A DNA stretch of 15,009 nucleotides, taken from assembly GCA_035759585.1 (NCBI GenBank), contig DASTUP010000131.1, positions 1 to 15,009 of the forward strand. Direction: 5' to 3'. This document shows, piece after piece, positions 7,299-14,238 of this stretch. The position numbers were made by a program, and so were the translations under genes. The DNA is from CAMLLJ01 sp035759585 (GTDB lineage: Bacteria; Gemmatimonadota; Gemmatimonadetes; Gemmatimonadales; GWC2-71-9). A model generated the notes under the pieces. It worked only from the letters and a program-made list of their open reading frames with translations, had not been told where the DNA came from and searched no databases. Within the stretch, counting starts at the first letter, position 1. Every line of letters starts with the position of its first letter.

Positions 7299-7952
7299 GT
7301 GAGCATGCACGACCAGTTCCGACTCCCCAGTGGTCCGCTTGGTCACATCGCCGGCTGGATGATGACCCGAAGCAATGCCGGCCTCGCAGATTGGGGTGTC
7401 GACGCGCTGCGGGTCGTGCCGGGAGAGACGGTGCTCGAGATCGGGGCGGGGCCCGGCGTGGGGCTCGTGCGGCTGGCGCAGGCGGGAGCGGGGCGGGTCA
7501 TCGGCATCGACCCGTCGGGCGTCATGCTCCAGCATGCCCGGCGGCGGATCGAAGCGAGCGGCCTGGGCGACAGGATCGAGCTGCTGGAAGGCGCGGCGGA
7601 GCGGCTGCCGCTCCCCGACGGATCGGTCGATGCGATCCTCGCCGTGAATTCGGTTCCGTTCTGGACCGATCCAGCGGCCGGGCTGGCGGAAGCGCGCCGG
7701 GTTCTTCGCGCAGGCGGCCGCATCGTGACCGTGCTGCTGCCGCACTGGGCCCGGACCGCGCACGATTTCGAGCGCGCCGCCACGGCCGAGCACGCGCGCC
7801 TCGTCGCGGCAGGGTTCGACGTGCTGCCGCCGCTCGTCAAGCCGTTGCGCCCGATCGAAGTCTGCCTCGTTGCCGGAACGGTGGGCACAGCGATCAGCGG
7901 GGAGCCCGCTGCTGGCGACCTGGCTCCGGCGCGAGCCGGTTGTACTTCCTGA
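7299..7952 (+). CDS. Class I SAM-dependent methyltransferase
   Basis: A 217-residue Rossmann methyltransferase. Motif I is VLEIGAGPGVG (45-55), the acidic residue at the end of strand 2 is D71 in IGIDPSG, and post-motif regions GAAERLPLPDGSVDAILAVNS (98-118, read in two parts) and RRVLRAGGRIV (133-143) match the UbiE/Methyltransf_11 group. Substrate cannot be inferred. The GTG at 7299 follows GGAGA (7286-7290) by 8 bases, and an ATG two codons later is an alternative start. It is transcribed away from the hydrolase across a 223-base gap. Its last 59 bases overlap the 3' end of the opposing peptidase gene, and the corresponding C-terminal tail (about 198-217) looks like non-conserved extension. 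Confidence 0.85.
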   Translation: MSMHDQFRLPSGPLGHIAGWMMTRSNAGLADWGVDALRVVPGETVLEIGAGPGVGLVRLAQAGAGRVIGIDPSGVMLQHARRRIEASGLGDRIELLEGAAERLPLPDGSVDAILAVNSVPFWTDPAAGLAEARRVLRAGGRIVTVLLPHWARTAHDFERAATAEHARLVAAGFDVLPPLVKPLRPIEVCLVAGTVGTAISGEPAAGDLAPARAGCTS

Positions 7953-9189
7953 GGATCTCGCGCACGCGGTCGTGCGGGATGGCGTAGGCCCGCACGTCGT
8001 CGGCGCCGGTCATCGTCTCGGCGGCGAGCATCGCGTTGGTGATCGCCTCTTCCGTCGCCTGGATCGTGGCCGAGAAGAGCGGATCCATCCGGTCGTTGGG
8101 CAGCATCGTGAGGGCGACGATGCCTTCGTCGTCCGCGGCGCGCGGGTTGGCGGTGGAGAAGGCGACGAAGATGTCGCCCGAGCTGTTGCTCGCGATGCCG
8201 CCCTCGCGGCCCACGCCGAGTGCTGCGCGCCTGGCGAGGCGTTGCAGCTGGTTCGAGAGGAGCGGCGCGTCGGTGGCGATCACGATGATGATCGAGCCGA
8301 GCTCGGCGTGCGGGCGCTCCGTTCCGTCCATCGAGCTGCCGGCATCGCACTTCGGGATCCCCTGCAGGAAGGGACTCGAGGGCGGCGCGCCTGCGGCGCA
8401 GATTCCCCGCGTCGCGATCTCCCGCCCGACCGGCACCCCCGCAATCCTCAATCCCTGCTGGCTTCCGTAGTTGCACTGCACCAGCACACCCACCGTGTAG
8501 CCGCCCGCGCGCTCCGGCACGACGCGCGAGCTCGTCCCGATGCCGCCCTTGAAGCCGTTGCAGAGCATCCCCGTGCCGCCGCCGACGCTGCCTTCGGCCA
8601 CGGGTCCGCTGCGCGCGCTGTCGAGCGCTGCGAAGACATGCTCCGGCCGGACATGGAACCCGTTCACGTCGTTGAGGAGCCCGTCGAACGTCTCGGCGAC
8701 TACGGGCAGCAGCCAGATGAGCGTCGGGTCCTCCCGGAGCGCCCAGGCCACGGCAGCGTCGCGCACCACGCCGACGCTGTTGGTGTTGGTGATGAGGATC
8801 GGCCCTTCGAGGAACCCCGACTCGTCCATCCAGGTGGTGCCGGTCATCTCCCCGTTGCCGTTGAGCGCGAACCAGGCGCCGAAGACCGGATCGAACGACT
8901 CCTTGCCGCGCGGGATGACGGCGGTGACGCCGGTGCGCACCGGGCCCTTCCCGCGCTCGAGCCGGCCCGAGCCGGAGATCAGCGTCGTGTGCCCCACCTC
9001 GACGCCGACGACGTCGGTGATGGCGTTGAAGCGGCCGGGGGTGCCCTCGAACGGGATGCCGAGGTCGCGGGAGCGCGCGGCCTGCGCGGCGGCCGGCGCG
9101 GGAATGAGAAGGAAAGCCGACAGGACTGCGAGCCCGGAAATCTGAAGCGGCGAGAGGCGCACGTGACCGATCCGTGGAGGTTTCGTCAA
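7894..9189 (-). CDS. Secreted P1-family peptidase (DmpA-like, S58)
   Basis: A 431-residue exported member of the DmpA/P1 peptidase family of self-processing aminopeptidases. From the TTG start there is a basic N-region, a hydrophobic core and an AAA cleavage site near 33-35 (PAPAAAQA), so it is probably periplasmic or secreted. The family region begins at RDLGIPFEGTPG. Conserved blocks include NGNGEMTG, LITNTNSVGVV and EGSVGGGTGM. Further on, the Gly298-Ser299 pair in AELGSIIIVIATDAPLL is the expected autocleavage site, freeing Ser299 as N-terminal nucleophile. The TTG at 9189 follows GGAGG (minus strand, 9194-9198) by 4 bases. A GTG at 9162 would also keep the signal peptide, and an ATG at 9348 would run through an intergenic repeat and is rejected. 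Natural substrate is unknown. Confidence 0.88.
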   Translation of the reverse strand: MTKPPRIGHVRLSPLQISGLAVLSAFLLIPAPAAAQAARSRDLGIPFEGTPGRFNAITDVVGVEVGHTTLISGSGRLERGKGPVRTGVTAVIPRGKESFDPVFGAWFALNGNGEMTGTTWMDESGFLEGPILITNTNSVGVVRDAAVAWALREDPTLIWLLPVVAETFDGLLNDVNGFHVRPEHVFAALDSARSGPVAEGSVGGGTGMLCNGFKGGIGTSSRVVPERAGGYTVGVLVQCNYGSQQGLRIAGVPVGREIATRGICAAGAPPSSPFLQGIPKCDAGSSMDGTERPHAELGSIIIVIATDAPLLSNQLQRLARRAALGVGREGGIASNSSGDIFVAFSTANPRAADDEGIVALTMLPNDRMDPLFSATIQATEEAITNAMLAAETMTGADDVRAYAIPHDRVREILRKYNRLAPEPGRQQRAPR

Positions 9190-9193
9190 GCTA

Positions 9194-9198
9194 CCTCC
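9194..9198 (-). promoter_or_regulatory. Ribosome binding site for the peptidase TTG start
   Basis: Minus-strand GGAGG lies 4 bases upstream of TTG at 9187-9189. Spacing is a little short, but no comparable site precedes the in-frame GTG at 9160-9162. Only 9 bases separate this site from the edge of the repeat element at 9208. Confidence 0.5.
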
Positions 9199-9207
9199 AT
9201 TGGCCAC

Positions 9208-9453
9208 TTTTTTTGAACTACGGAGGCGCGGAGGCGCGGAGGGCAGACGCTCCGTGATCGTTGTGGCTCTGTTCCCCAGACTGGGATCGGCGCTGCTTTT
9301 TTGTGGGTGTGCGGAACGGCTCCGATCCCGAGGGTGCAGGGAGACCACAAGAAATCCTCATGATCTCCGCTGGGTGAGACGCAAGCCCGGATGCGGCCCG
9401 GTGCCTTTCGCCCCTCCGCTCTCCGCGCCTCCGCGCCTCCGTGGTTAAAAAAA
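9208..9453. repeat. Inverted-repeat intergenic element, about 246 bp
   Basis: The left arm is seven T (9208-9214), GAACTA and a 21-base GC-rich block (9221-9241). The right arm, read on the other strand, is seven T (9447-9453), AACCA and exactly the same 21-base block (9421-9441). Each block is built of the unit CGGAGGCG. Inside are nested dyads: 9261-9269 with 9341-9350 (TTGTGG-CTC, one bulged base) and GGGATCGG at 9283-9290 with CCGATCCC at 9322-9329. The whole can fold into one long hairpin. It has no transposase and no credible gene. Open frames through it read as the 'TEARR' type of translated repeat seen in many environmental genomes, from general experience. Confidence 0.75.
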
Positions 9454-9518
9454 TCGTTGTCGGTCCCGGGTCCGGAAACGGCGGGTGCTCCGCGCGATCC
9501 GGAGGCATATTGGTATCC

Positions 9519-10928
9519 ATGACGGCCCCTCTTGTCGCTACTCCCGATATCTACGGCCGCGCGCTCGACGCTCGTGACGTGCGCTTCGATGGCGTCTTCT
9601 TCGTGGGGATCACGACGACCGGAATCTATTGCCGGCCGATCTGTCCCGCGCGGATCTCCGACCAGCGCCGCCGCCGCTTCTTCCCGAGCGCGGCGGCGGC
9701 GGAGCGGGCGGGGTTCCGGCCCTGCCTTCGCTGCCGGCCCGAACTGGCGCCGGGCCGGGGCCCGGTGGACGCCGTGTCGCGCCTGGCTCACGCCGCGGCG
9801 CAGCGGATCGCCGCGGGCGCGCTCAACGGACGCAGCGTGGCCGATCTTGCCGGAGAGCTCGACGTCAGCGAGCGGCACCTGCGGCGGGTGCTCGAGCATG
9901 TCATCGGCGCGACGCCCGTCGAGCTGGCGCTCACGCACCGCCTCCTGCTCGCCAAGCGCCTCCTGACCGACACCGCGCTCCCGATCACCCGCATCGCCTA
10001 CGCGAGCGGCTTCCAGAGCCTGCGGCGCTTCAATACCGCATTCCGCCAGCGCTATCGAATGGCGCCGAGCGCCATGCGGCGCCCGCGGGCACAGCGGGAC
10101 ACCACCGCTCCGGACGCGACGCTGCACCTGACGCTCGCCTACCGGCCGCCGCTCGCCTGGGAGATGCTGCTCGACGCGATGCGCGCCGACCAGCTCCCGG
10201 GCGTCGAGGTGGTGGACCGGGCCCGCTACGCGCGGACGGTGTCCATCGGGAATCATTCCGGCGCGATGGCGGTGACCCACGATCCCGCTCGCGCGTTCAT
10301 CGCGGTGGAGCTCTCCACCTCGCTCCTGCCCGTGCTGATGCCGCTGCTCGCGCGGATCCGTCACCTCTTCGACCTCGACAGCGAGCCGGCGGTGATCGAG
10401 AGAGACCTCGGGGAGGCGGGACTCGAGATACGGGTCTCCGGGCTCCGGATTCCGGGCGAGATGGAAGGCTTCGATGCGGTGCTGCGGGTCATCGGTGGTT
10501 CGGAGCTGCCGGCGCTGATCGAGACGTTCGGCGCGCCGGCGGAGTTCGATGTGCCGGGTCTCACTCACTTCGTACCCACCGCCGCCCGCATCGCCGAGGC
10601 TGGCGAACCGGGCCTTCGAGCTGCCGGGATGAGCGGCGGACGCGCCCAAGCGCTCGCCGTCATCGCCCGGCTCGTCGCGACCGGCGAGCTCCGGCTCGTT
10701 CCCGGAGCCGATCCGGAGGCGACCGGAAGGCGCCTTCTCTCGATCCCCGGTGTCGACGCCGCGACTGCCTCGGCGATCGTGAGCCGGGCGCTCTCCTGGC
10801 CCGATGCGTTTCACGCCGGCGATCCGGATGCGATCGCACGTGCGGAGCGGTGGCGTCCCTGGCGCGCGTACGCGCGGAGACATCTGGACGCGAATCGCCT
10901 TCCCGATTCGCGGGCAGCCACGGGCTGA
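9519..10928 (+). CDS. Ada-AlkA fusion: methyl-sensing activator with a glycosylase-like domain
   Basis: A 469-residue fusion. Residues 1-80 are the Ada zinc domain with C38, C42, C69 and C72, the same positions as in E. coli Ada, where C38 takes methyl from phosphotriesters. Residues about 84-188 are an AraC-type double helix-turn-helix (DLAGELDVSERHLRRVL; RIAYASGFQSLRRFNTAFR). Residues about 200-458 resemble AlkA 3-methyladenine glycosylase, with the helix-hairpin-helix SIPGVDAATA (408-417) and catalytic Asp435 in HAGDPDA. The glycosylase half looks degraded: the GQQVS block is missing near 325-330, and aromatic residues equivalent to W218, Y222 and W272 are absent. Expected role is induction of alkylation repair, with doubtful base excision. 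The ATG at 9519 is 13 bases after GGAGG (9501-9505), and TTG at 9510 is an alternative start 4 bases after it. No Ada-box was seen upstream. Confidence 0.88.
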   Translation: MTAPLVATPDIYGRALDARDVRFDGVFFVGITTTGIYCRPICPARISDQRRRRFFPSAAAAERAGFRPCLRCRPELAPGRGPVDAVSRLAHAAAQRIAAGALNGRSVADLAGELDVSERHLRRVLEHVIGATPVELALTHRLLLAKRLLTDTALPITRIAYASGFQSLRRFNTAFRQRYRMAPSAMRRPRAQRDTTAPDATLHLTLAYRPPLAWEMLLDAMRADQLPGVEVVDRARYARTVSIGNHSGAMAVTHDPARAFIAVELSTSLLPVLMPLLARIRHLFDLDSEPAVIERDLGEAGLEIRVSGLRIPGEMEGFDAVLRVIGGSELPALIETFGAPAEFDVPGLTHFVPTAARIAEAGEPGLRAAGMSGGRAQALAVIARLVATGELRLVPGADPEATGRRLLSIPGVDAATASAIVSRALSWPDAFHAGDPDAIARAERWRPWRAYARRHLDANRLPDSRAATG

Positions 10929-11012
10929 GACGCGACCGCGCGATTCGGCGTCCGGATTCGGCGCGCAGACCTGACCATGAAGTCGTAAGGTGTCCCCTCG
11001 CATTCACCACTC

Positions 11013-11025
11013 GGAGGACACCATG
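11013..11025 (+). promoter_or_regulatory. RBS deciding the HAF lipoprotein start
   Basis: GGAGG at 11013-11017 is 5 bases before ATG at 11023. It selects this start over an in-frame GTG at 10990, and the chosen start opens directly with a lipoprotein signal sequence. Confidence 0.8.
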
Positions 11026-12231
11026 CGACATCACTGGTCCATCATGCTCGCCGCCGCGGCACTCGGCGCCTGCGGCGACGACTCGCTCGTCACCCAGCCC
11101 ACCGCCTCGCTCGGCGCTTCCCAGGCCGTTCCCGGGTACCACGTAGACCGCCTCACTCCCTCCCTCGGCGGAACGCGCAGCCGCGGCGCCGCGATTGACG
11201 CGCGCGGCGAGGTCGCCGGCTTCTCGCTCCTGGCCGGGAACACGAACCGCCACGCCGCACTCTGGAGCGGCGGCTCGATCGAGGATCTCGGCACGCTCGG
11301 CGGAACGGGAAGCACGGTGCCGTGGCCCGGCCTGAACGAGCGGGGGATGGTCGTCGGCATCGCGCACATCGCGCAGCAGGACACGCTGGGCGAGGGATGG
11401 AGCTGCGTCTTCTTCCTGCCGAACCCGAACGACGAGATCTGCCGCGGCTTCTTCTGGGAAAACGGCGTCATGACCGCGATGCCGACACTGGGCGGCGACC
11501 GCAGCTTCGCCACGGGCGTCAACAACCGCGGGCAGGTCGTCGGATGGGCCGAGACGGCGGTGATCGACCCGACCTGCCACCCGACCGACAGCGATCAGCG
11601 GCTGCAGTTCAACGCGGTGCTCTGGGAGCCGAAGCGAAACCGGATCACGGCTCTCAGGCCCTTTCCGGGCGATTCCGCTTCCGCCGCCACCGCCATCAAC
11701 GACAGCGGGCAGGCCGTCGGCATCTCCGGCGACTGCGACATCGCCGTCGGCCGGTTCAGCGCGAAGCGCGCGGTGCTCTGGGACCGCGGCGAGGTGCGCG
11801 AGCTACCGAACCTGGGTGGCGAGGCGTGGCACACGCCGATGGACATCAGCGAGGCGGGCGACGTGGTGGGCTTCTCGAACCCTCCGGGCGTCACCGGCGG
11901 CGACCTCGTGCCCCACGGCTTCTTCTGGAGCCCGCGCTCGCCCGGCGCGATCACCGACATCCCCCCGCTCGACGGCGACGACAACAGCCAGGCGTTCGCG
12001 CTGAACTCGCGGCGCCAGGTGGTGGGCGTCTCGTGCAAGGGCGCCGCCTGCCGCGCTTTCCTCTGGGAGAACGGGAAGCTGCACGACCTGCAGGACCTCG
12101 CCGAGTTGGCACCGGGCGACTCGATCATCTCCGCGCGAGACATCAACGATCGGGGGGAGATCACGGGCGACCTGCTCGATCGCTCGACCGGCACGACCTG
12201 GGCGTTCGTCGCGAGACCGCGGGTGGAGTGA
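11023..12231 (+). CDS. HAF-repeat extracellular lipoprotein
   Basis: A 402-residue predicted lipoprotein. The signal sequence is short (1-16) and ends in lipobox LGAC, with lipidated Cys17. The rest is about seven degenerate repeats of the HAF type, each ending in a turn such as NERGMVVGIA, NNRGQVVGWA, NDSGQAVGIS, SEAGDVVGFS, NSRRQVVGVS and NDRGEITG. They alternate with LW.NG or FFWENG strands and LGTLGG-like linkers. Seven units would suit a beta-propeller on the cell surface or in the periplasm. That fold is inference, and no enzyme activity or ligand can be named. It stands alone, with 94 bases to the Ada-AlkA gene and a hairpin after it. Confidence 0.85.
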   Translation: MRHHWSIMLAAAALGACGDDSLVTQPTASLGASQAVPGYHVDRLTPSLGGTRSRGAAIDARGEVAGFSLLAGNTNRHAALWSGGSIEDLGTLGGTGSTVPWPGLNERGMVVGIAHIAQQDTLGEGWSCVFFLPNPNDEICRGFFWENGVMTAMPTLGGDRSFATGVNNRGQVVGWAETAVIDPTCHPTDSDQRLQFNAVLWEPKRNRITALRPFPGDSASAATAINDSGQAVGISGDCDIAVGRFSAKRAVLWDRGEVRELPNLGGEAWHTPMDISEAGDVVGFSNPPGVTGGDLVPHGFFWSPRSPGAITDIPPLDGDDNSQAFALNSRRQVVGVSCKGAACRAFLWENGKLHDLQDLAELAPGDSIISARDINDRGEITGDLLDRSTGTTWAFVARPRVE

Positions 12232-12264
12232 GGAGGCCCGGCTTCGGCTCGGATTCGACGCCCG

Positions 12265-12288
12265 GCGGCTCCCCTCCGGGGGGGCCGC
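12265..12288 (+). terminator. Hairpin after the HAF lipoprotein gene
   Basis: GCGGCTCCCC pairs with GGGGGGCCGC (one G-T pair) around a 4-base loop, giving a 10-bp stem 34 bases after the stop codon. It is not followed by a T-run, so an intrinsic terminator is possible but not certain. Confidence 0.4.
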
Positions 12289-12327
12289 TGAACCCGGCGA
12301 TGCGCTCCTCGAGATTCACTCACCTGT

Positions 12328-12333
12328 TATATT
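12328..12333 (+). promoter_or_regulatory. Candidate -10 element for tRNA-Cys
   Basis: TATATT lies 20 bases before the tRNA 5' end in an otherwise GC-rich region. No good -35 hexamer sits at the proper distance. It is plausible as the tRNA promoter by position and composition only. Confidence 0.35.
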
Positions 12334-12353
12334 TGGCGCTCAACCCAGTGCCC

Positions 12354-12424
<71 letters not shown>

Positions 12425-12441
12425 CTCCGTCCGAACGCACG

Positions 12442-12471
12442 ATGCCCCGCCAACTTCTGCTGGCGGGGCAT
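12442..12471 (+). terminator. Hairpin terminator after tRNA-Cys
   Basis: ATGCCCCGCCA and TGGCGGGGCAT form a perfect 11-bp stem around an 8-base loop. A weak T-rich stretch (TACTTT) follows shortly after. Its place directly behind the tRNA fits a transcription terminator, and it could serve the opposing cytochrome gene as well. Confidence 0.65.
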
Positions 12472-12571
12472 CGGTACTTTCGAACCCGGGCAGGCCGTCA
12501 GTCGCAGCAGCAGGTGGTGCCGCAGCAGCAGACCTCGGAGCAGCACGCCCCTCGCCAGTGCCGCCCGACTC

Positions 12572-13738
12572 TCAAAGTGATTTCAGGTACTCCTCGATAT
12601 CGCTTTGCTCCGCCTCGCTGAGCCCCAGTCGCCGGACGCGATCGTAATGCAGCACCACATCCCGAAGCGTTGCGGCGCTCCCGTCGTGAAAATAGGGCGG
12701 GTGGTGGCGAAGCCCTCGCAGTGGTGTCGTGCGATATCGCCGCTGGGCCGTGCGTCCTGCGTACGTCGCATCCATTCCGGTTTCGGCTGGATCATGAAAG
12801 ACGCCGCGGTTGTTGTCGGTGCCGTTGCCGTCCACATGACATGCGGCGCACACGCGATCGAATACCGTTCGTCCGCGGGCCGCCGCCTCTTCGTCGAAAC
12901 CCGACGGCGGCGGCGCCTTGAGCGCGTGCTGGTACGCCTTGAGCGCTTCGAGCTTCGGCGTCACGAGGTCCGGCTCCTGCGCAATCGAGACTCCGATCCT
13001 GGGATCCGAGAAATTCCCCTGACCGTGCATCTGCGTCACAGCCACGTACGCATTCCAGTATGAAATCGGCCCCTCGGCGGTGTACGTCTCGTTCGTCACA
13101 TCGGCCAGGCCATACGCCGGAGGGAGTACGAGGGGCGTGCTCCTGCCGTCGAAATTGAAGCGGGGATCGTAGGTGCCTTTCGGCCACTGGATGAGAAGCG
13201 CCTTCTGCGAGTCGGTGAACGCCGGGAGCTTCGCGAGGATCTTTCCGAGCTCGAGGCTCGTGTTCGGCCAGCCGTCGAGCCGATGCCCGATTCCGGGCAG
13301 CAGGGCGTTGTCGACGGTCGAGTGGCAGAGGGCGCACGTGATGCCGAGCCGGGCGAGCCGGCCGTCTTCATCGAAGGTCGCACGGATCCCGACGACGGCA
13401 TTCTGGCGGAGCAGTTCCCGCGTGCCGCTGGTCGCCAGGGGATTGTGGAGAACGAACTGCAGCAGGTTGAGCCGATCGAGGTCCACCTTGAGGCCCAGGC
13501 GGAGCGCCTCGATCGGCTGGATTTCCTGATCGACGACCTCGTGGAGCCTTGCCGTATCGGTCCAGAATTTCTCGTCACCGAACGTGTCGTCCTGGAAGAT
13601 CTGCTTCCCCTGGCGCTCGAGCTCGGTGGTGAGCTCGGGCGCAGGGTAGGGGTGGCGGCTCGCCCGGAACACCAGTACGGCAACGAGCAGCACGATGACG
13701 CCGAGCACCACTACAAAGGCCTTGCCGCGTCGCGACAT
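12572..13738 (-). CDS. Membrane-anchored two-haem cytochrome c, peroxidase-like
   Basis: A 388-residue protein with a basic N-terminus and one membrane segment (about 8-24), which would place the rest in the periplasm. Two c-type haem sites are visible, CALCH at 135-139 and CAACH at 297-301. The C-terminal part (RRYRTTPLRGL, HHPPYFHDGSAATLRDVVLHY, read as separate blocks from 333 to 365) follows the cytochrome c peroxidase/MauG and di-haem oxidoreductase pattern. Possible distal ligands include M237, M322 and nearby His residues. The role is electron transfer or peroxide reduction, but which is not decidable. The ATG at 13738 is fixed by minus-strand AGGAGGT (13743-13749) 4 bases upstream. 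The longer frame to 14215 has no start signal. The gene stands alone, transcribed toward tRNA-Cys. Confidence 0.87.
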   Translation of the reverse strand: MSRRGKAFVVVLGVIVLLVAVLVFRASRHPYPAPELTTELERQGKQIFQDDTFGDEKFWTDTARLHEVVDQEIQPIEALRLGLKVDLDRLNLLQFVLHNPLATSGTRELLRQNAVVGIRATFDEDGRLARLGITCALCHSTVDNALLPGIGHRLDGWPNTSLELGKILAKLPAFTDSQKALLIQWPKGTYDPRFNFDGRSTPLVLPPAYGLADVTNETYTAEGPISYWNAYVAVTQMHGQGNFSDPRIGVSIAQEPDLVTPKLEALKAYQHALKAPPPSGFDEEAAARGRTVFDRVCAACHVDGNGTDNNRGVFHDPAETGMDATYAGRTAQRRYRTTPLRGLRHHPPYFHDGSAATLRDVVLHYDRVRRLGLSEAEQSDIEEYLKSL

Positions 13739-13742
13739 AACT

Positions 13743-13749
13743 ACCTCCT
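13743..13749 (-). promoter_or_regulatory. Strong RBS of the cytochrome gene
   Basis: Minus-strand AGGAGGT, a near-perfect Shine-Dalgarno sequence, stands 4 bases before ATG at 13736-13738 and settles the start of the cytochrome gene. Confidence 0.85.
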
Positions 13750-13798
13750 CGGCCTTGCGCCTGGAAGGAATCCCGCTTCCCCGGAGTCCGCGCCTCGA

Positions 13799-13827
13799 AT
13801 ACTCTATCCGACGACGGAAGTTCGTAA
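13799..13827 (-). promoter_or_regulatory. Weak candidate promoter for the cytochrome gene
   Basis: On the minus strand TTACGA (13822-13827) and GAGTAT (13799-13804) are 17 bases apart and about 60 bases before the ATG. Both hexamers match the sigma-70 consensus only partly. Confidence 0.25.
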
Positions 13828-14203
13828 GAGCGGCCCTTCTCGATACGACCGGAGTCAGAATATGGTACGGGGGCCACACCGCAGTATTGGATTCCTGGCG
13901 CTCGCCCGCGCCACCGGACGCGCCGCCTCCCTGGTATCTCGGCACCCGTATCCTCTTCGCGATGCTGCGCGACCGGTTCGGCGCTTCCTGGATGCTGCTG
14001 CACCAGCCCGGACCGGTCTGACGAGCCGCGATCGCATCCGGGAAGGAGCCGTGCGAGATGCGCGCAGGTCCGGCGGTCCGGCGCAGTCTCCTCCGACGGC
14101 CGGAGGCCGCGCACCCGGGGCCTGACGCCGCAAGTGCCTGACTGACAACCGCTTGCGGTGGCGCAGGGCCGCTCGCCGCCAGCTTCGGTCGCACCACCAC
14201 TCC

Positions 14204-14238
14204 GGGCATATGCATTGCACTCCTGCAATGCGATGCCC
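14204..14238. promoter_or_regulatory. 35-nt imperfect palindrome covering a start codon
   Basis: GGGCAT (14204-14209) pairs with ATGCCC (14233-14238), and GCATTGCA (14212-14219) pairs perfectly with TGCAATGC (14224-14231) around a CTCC loop. The two stems are separated by a small asymmetric bulge (AT against G). The ATG of the outer right arm is the apparent start codon of the next gene. It may be an operator or an RNA hairpin that hides the start. Confidence 0.6.

Larger units (their letters stand above)
13739..14203. other. Long intergenic region with no convincing gene
   Basis: About 465 bases between the divergent cytochrome and SGNH-like genes. Open frames on both strands have no recognisable domain, plausible start or ribosome binding site. 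The cytochrome leader occupies the left edge. A stem CCGCAAG (14128-14134) with CTTGCGG (14152-14158) lies near the right edge, and otherwise no repeat or RNA motif stands out. Confidence 0.55.

Noticed and set aside
7870..9216. 448-codon plus-strand frame opposite the peptidase
   Set aside because: The minus-strand frame has a signal peptide and P1-peptidase motifs. This one is rich in His, Arg and Gly without structure.
9218..9520. Possible 100-codon minus-strand protein in the repeat element
   Set aside because: It is a translation of the repeat arms. Such reading frames recur wherever this type of repeat occurs and are not real genes.
9186..11003. 605-codon minus-strand frame opposite Ada-AlkA
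   Set aside because: It is a shadow of the Ada-AlkA gene that continues through the inverted-repeat element, with no credible domain.
12504..12545. CAG-type tandem repeat
   Set aside because: The units are few and interrupted (GTGGTGC, ACCTCGG), too short to call a meaningful microsatellite.
13695..14021. Plus-strand 108-codon frame in the intergenic region
   Set aside because: It starts inside the cytochrome gene, has no ribosome binding site and shows no recognisable motif.
13741..14215. N-terminal extension of the cytochrome gene by 159 codons
   Set aside because: A strong ribosome binding site and a membrane anchor fix the start at 13738. The extension is Arg and Pro-rich and lacks any targeting signal.
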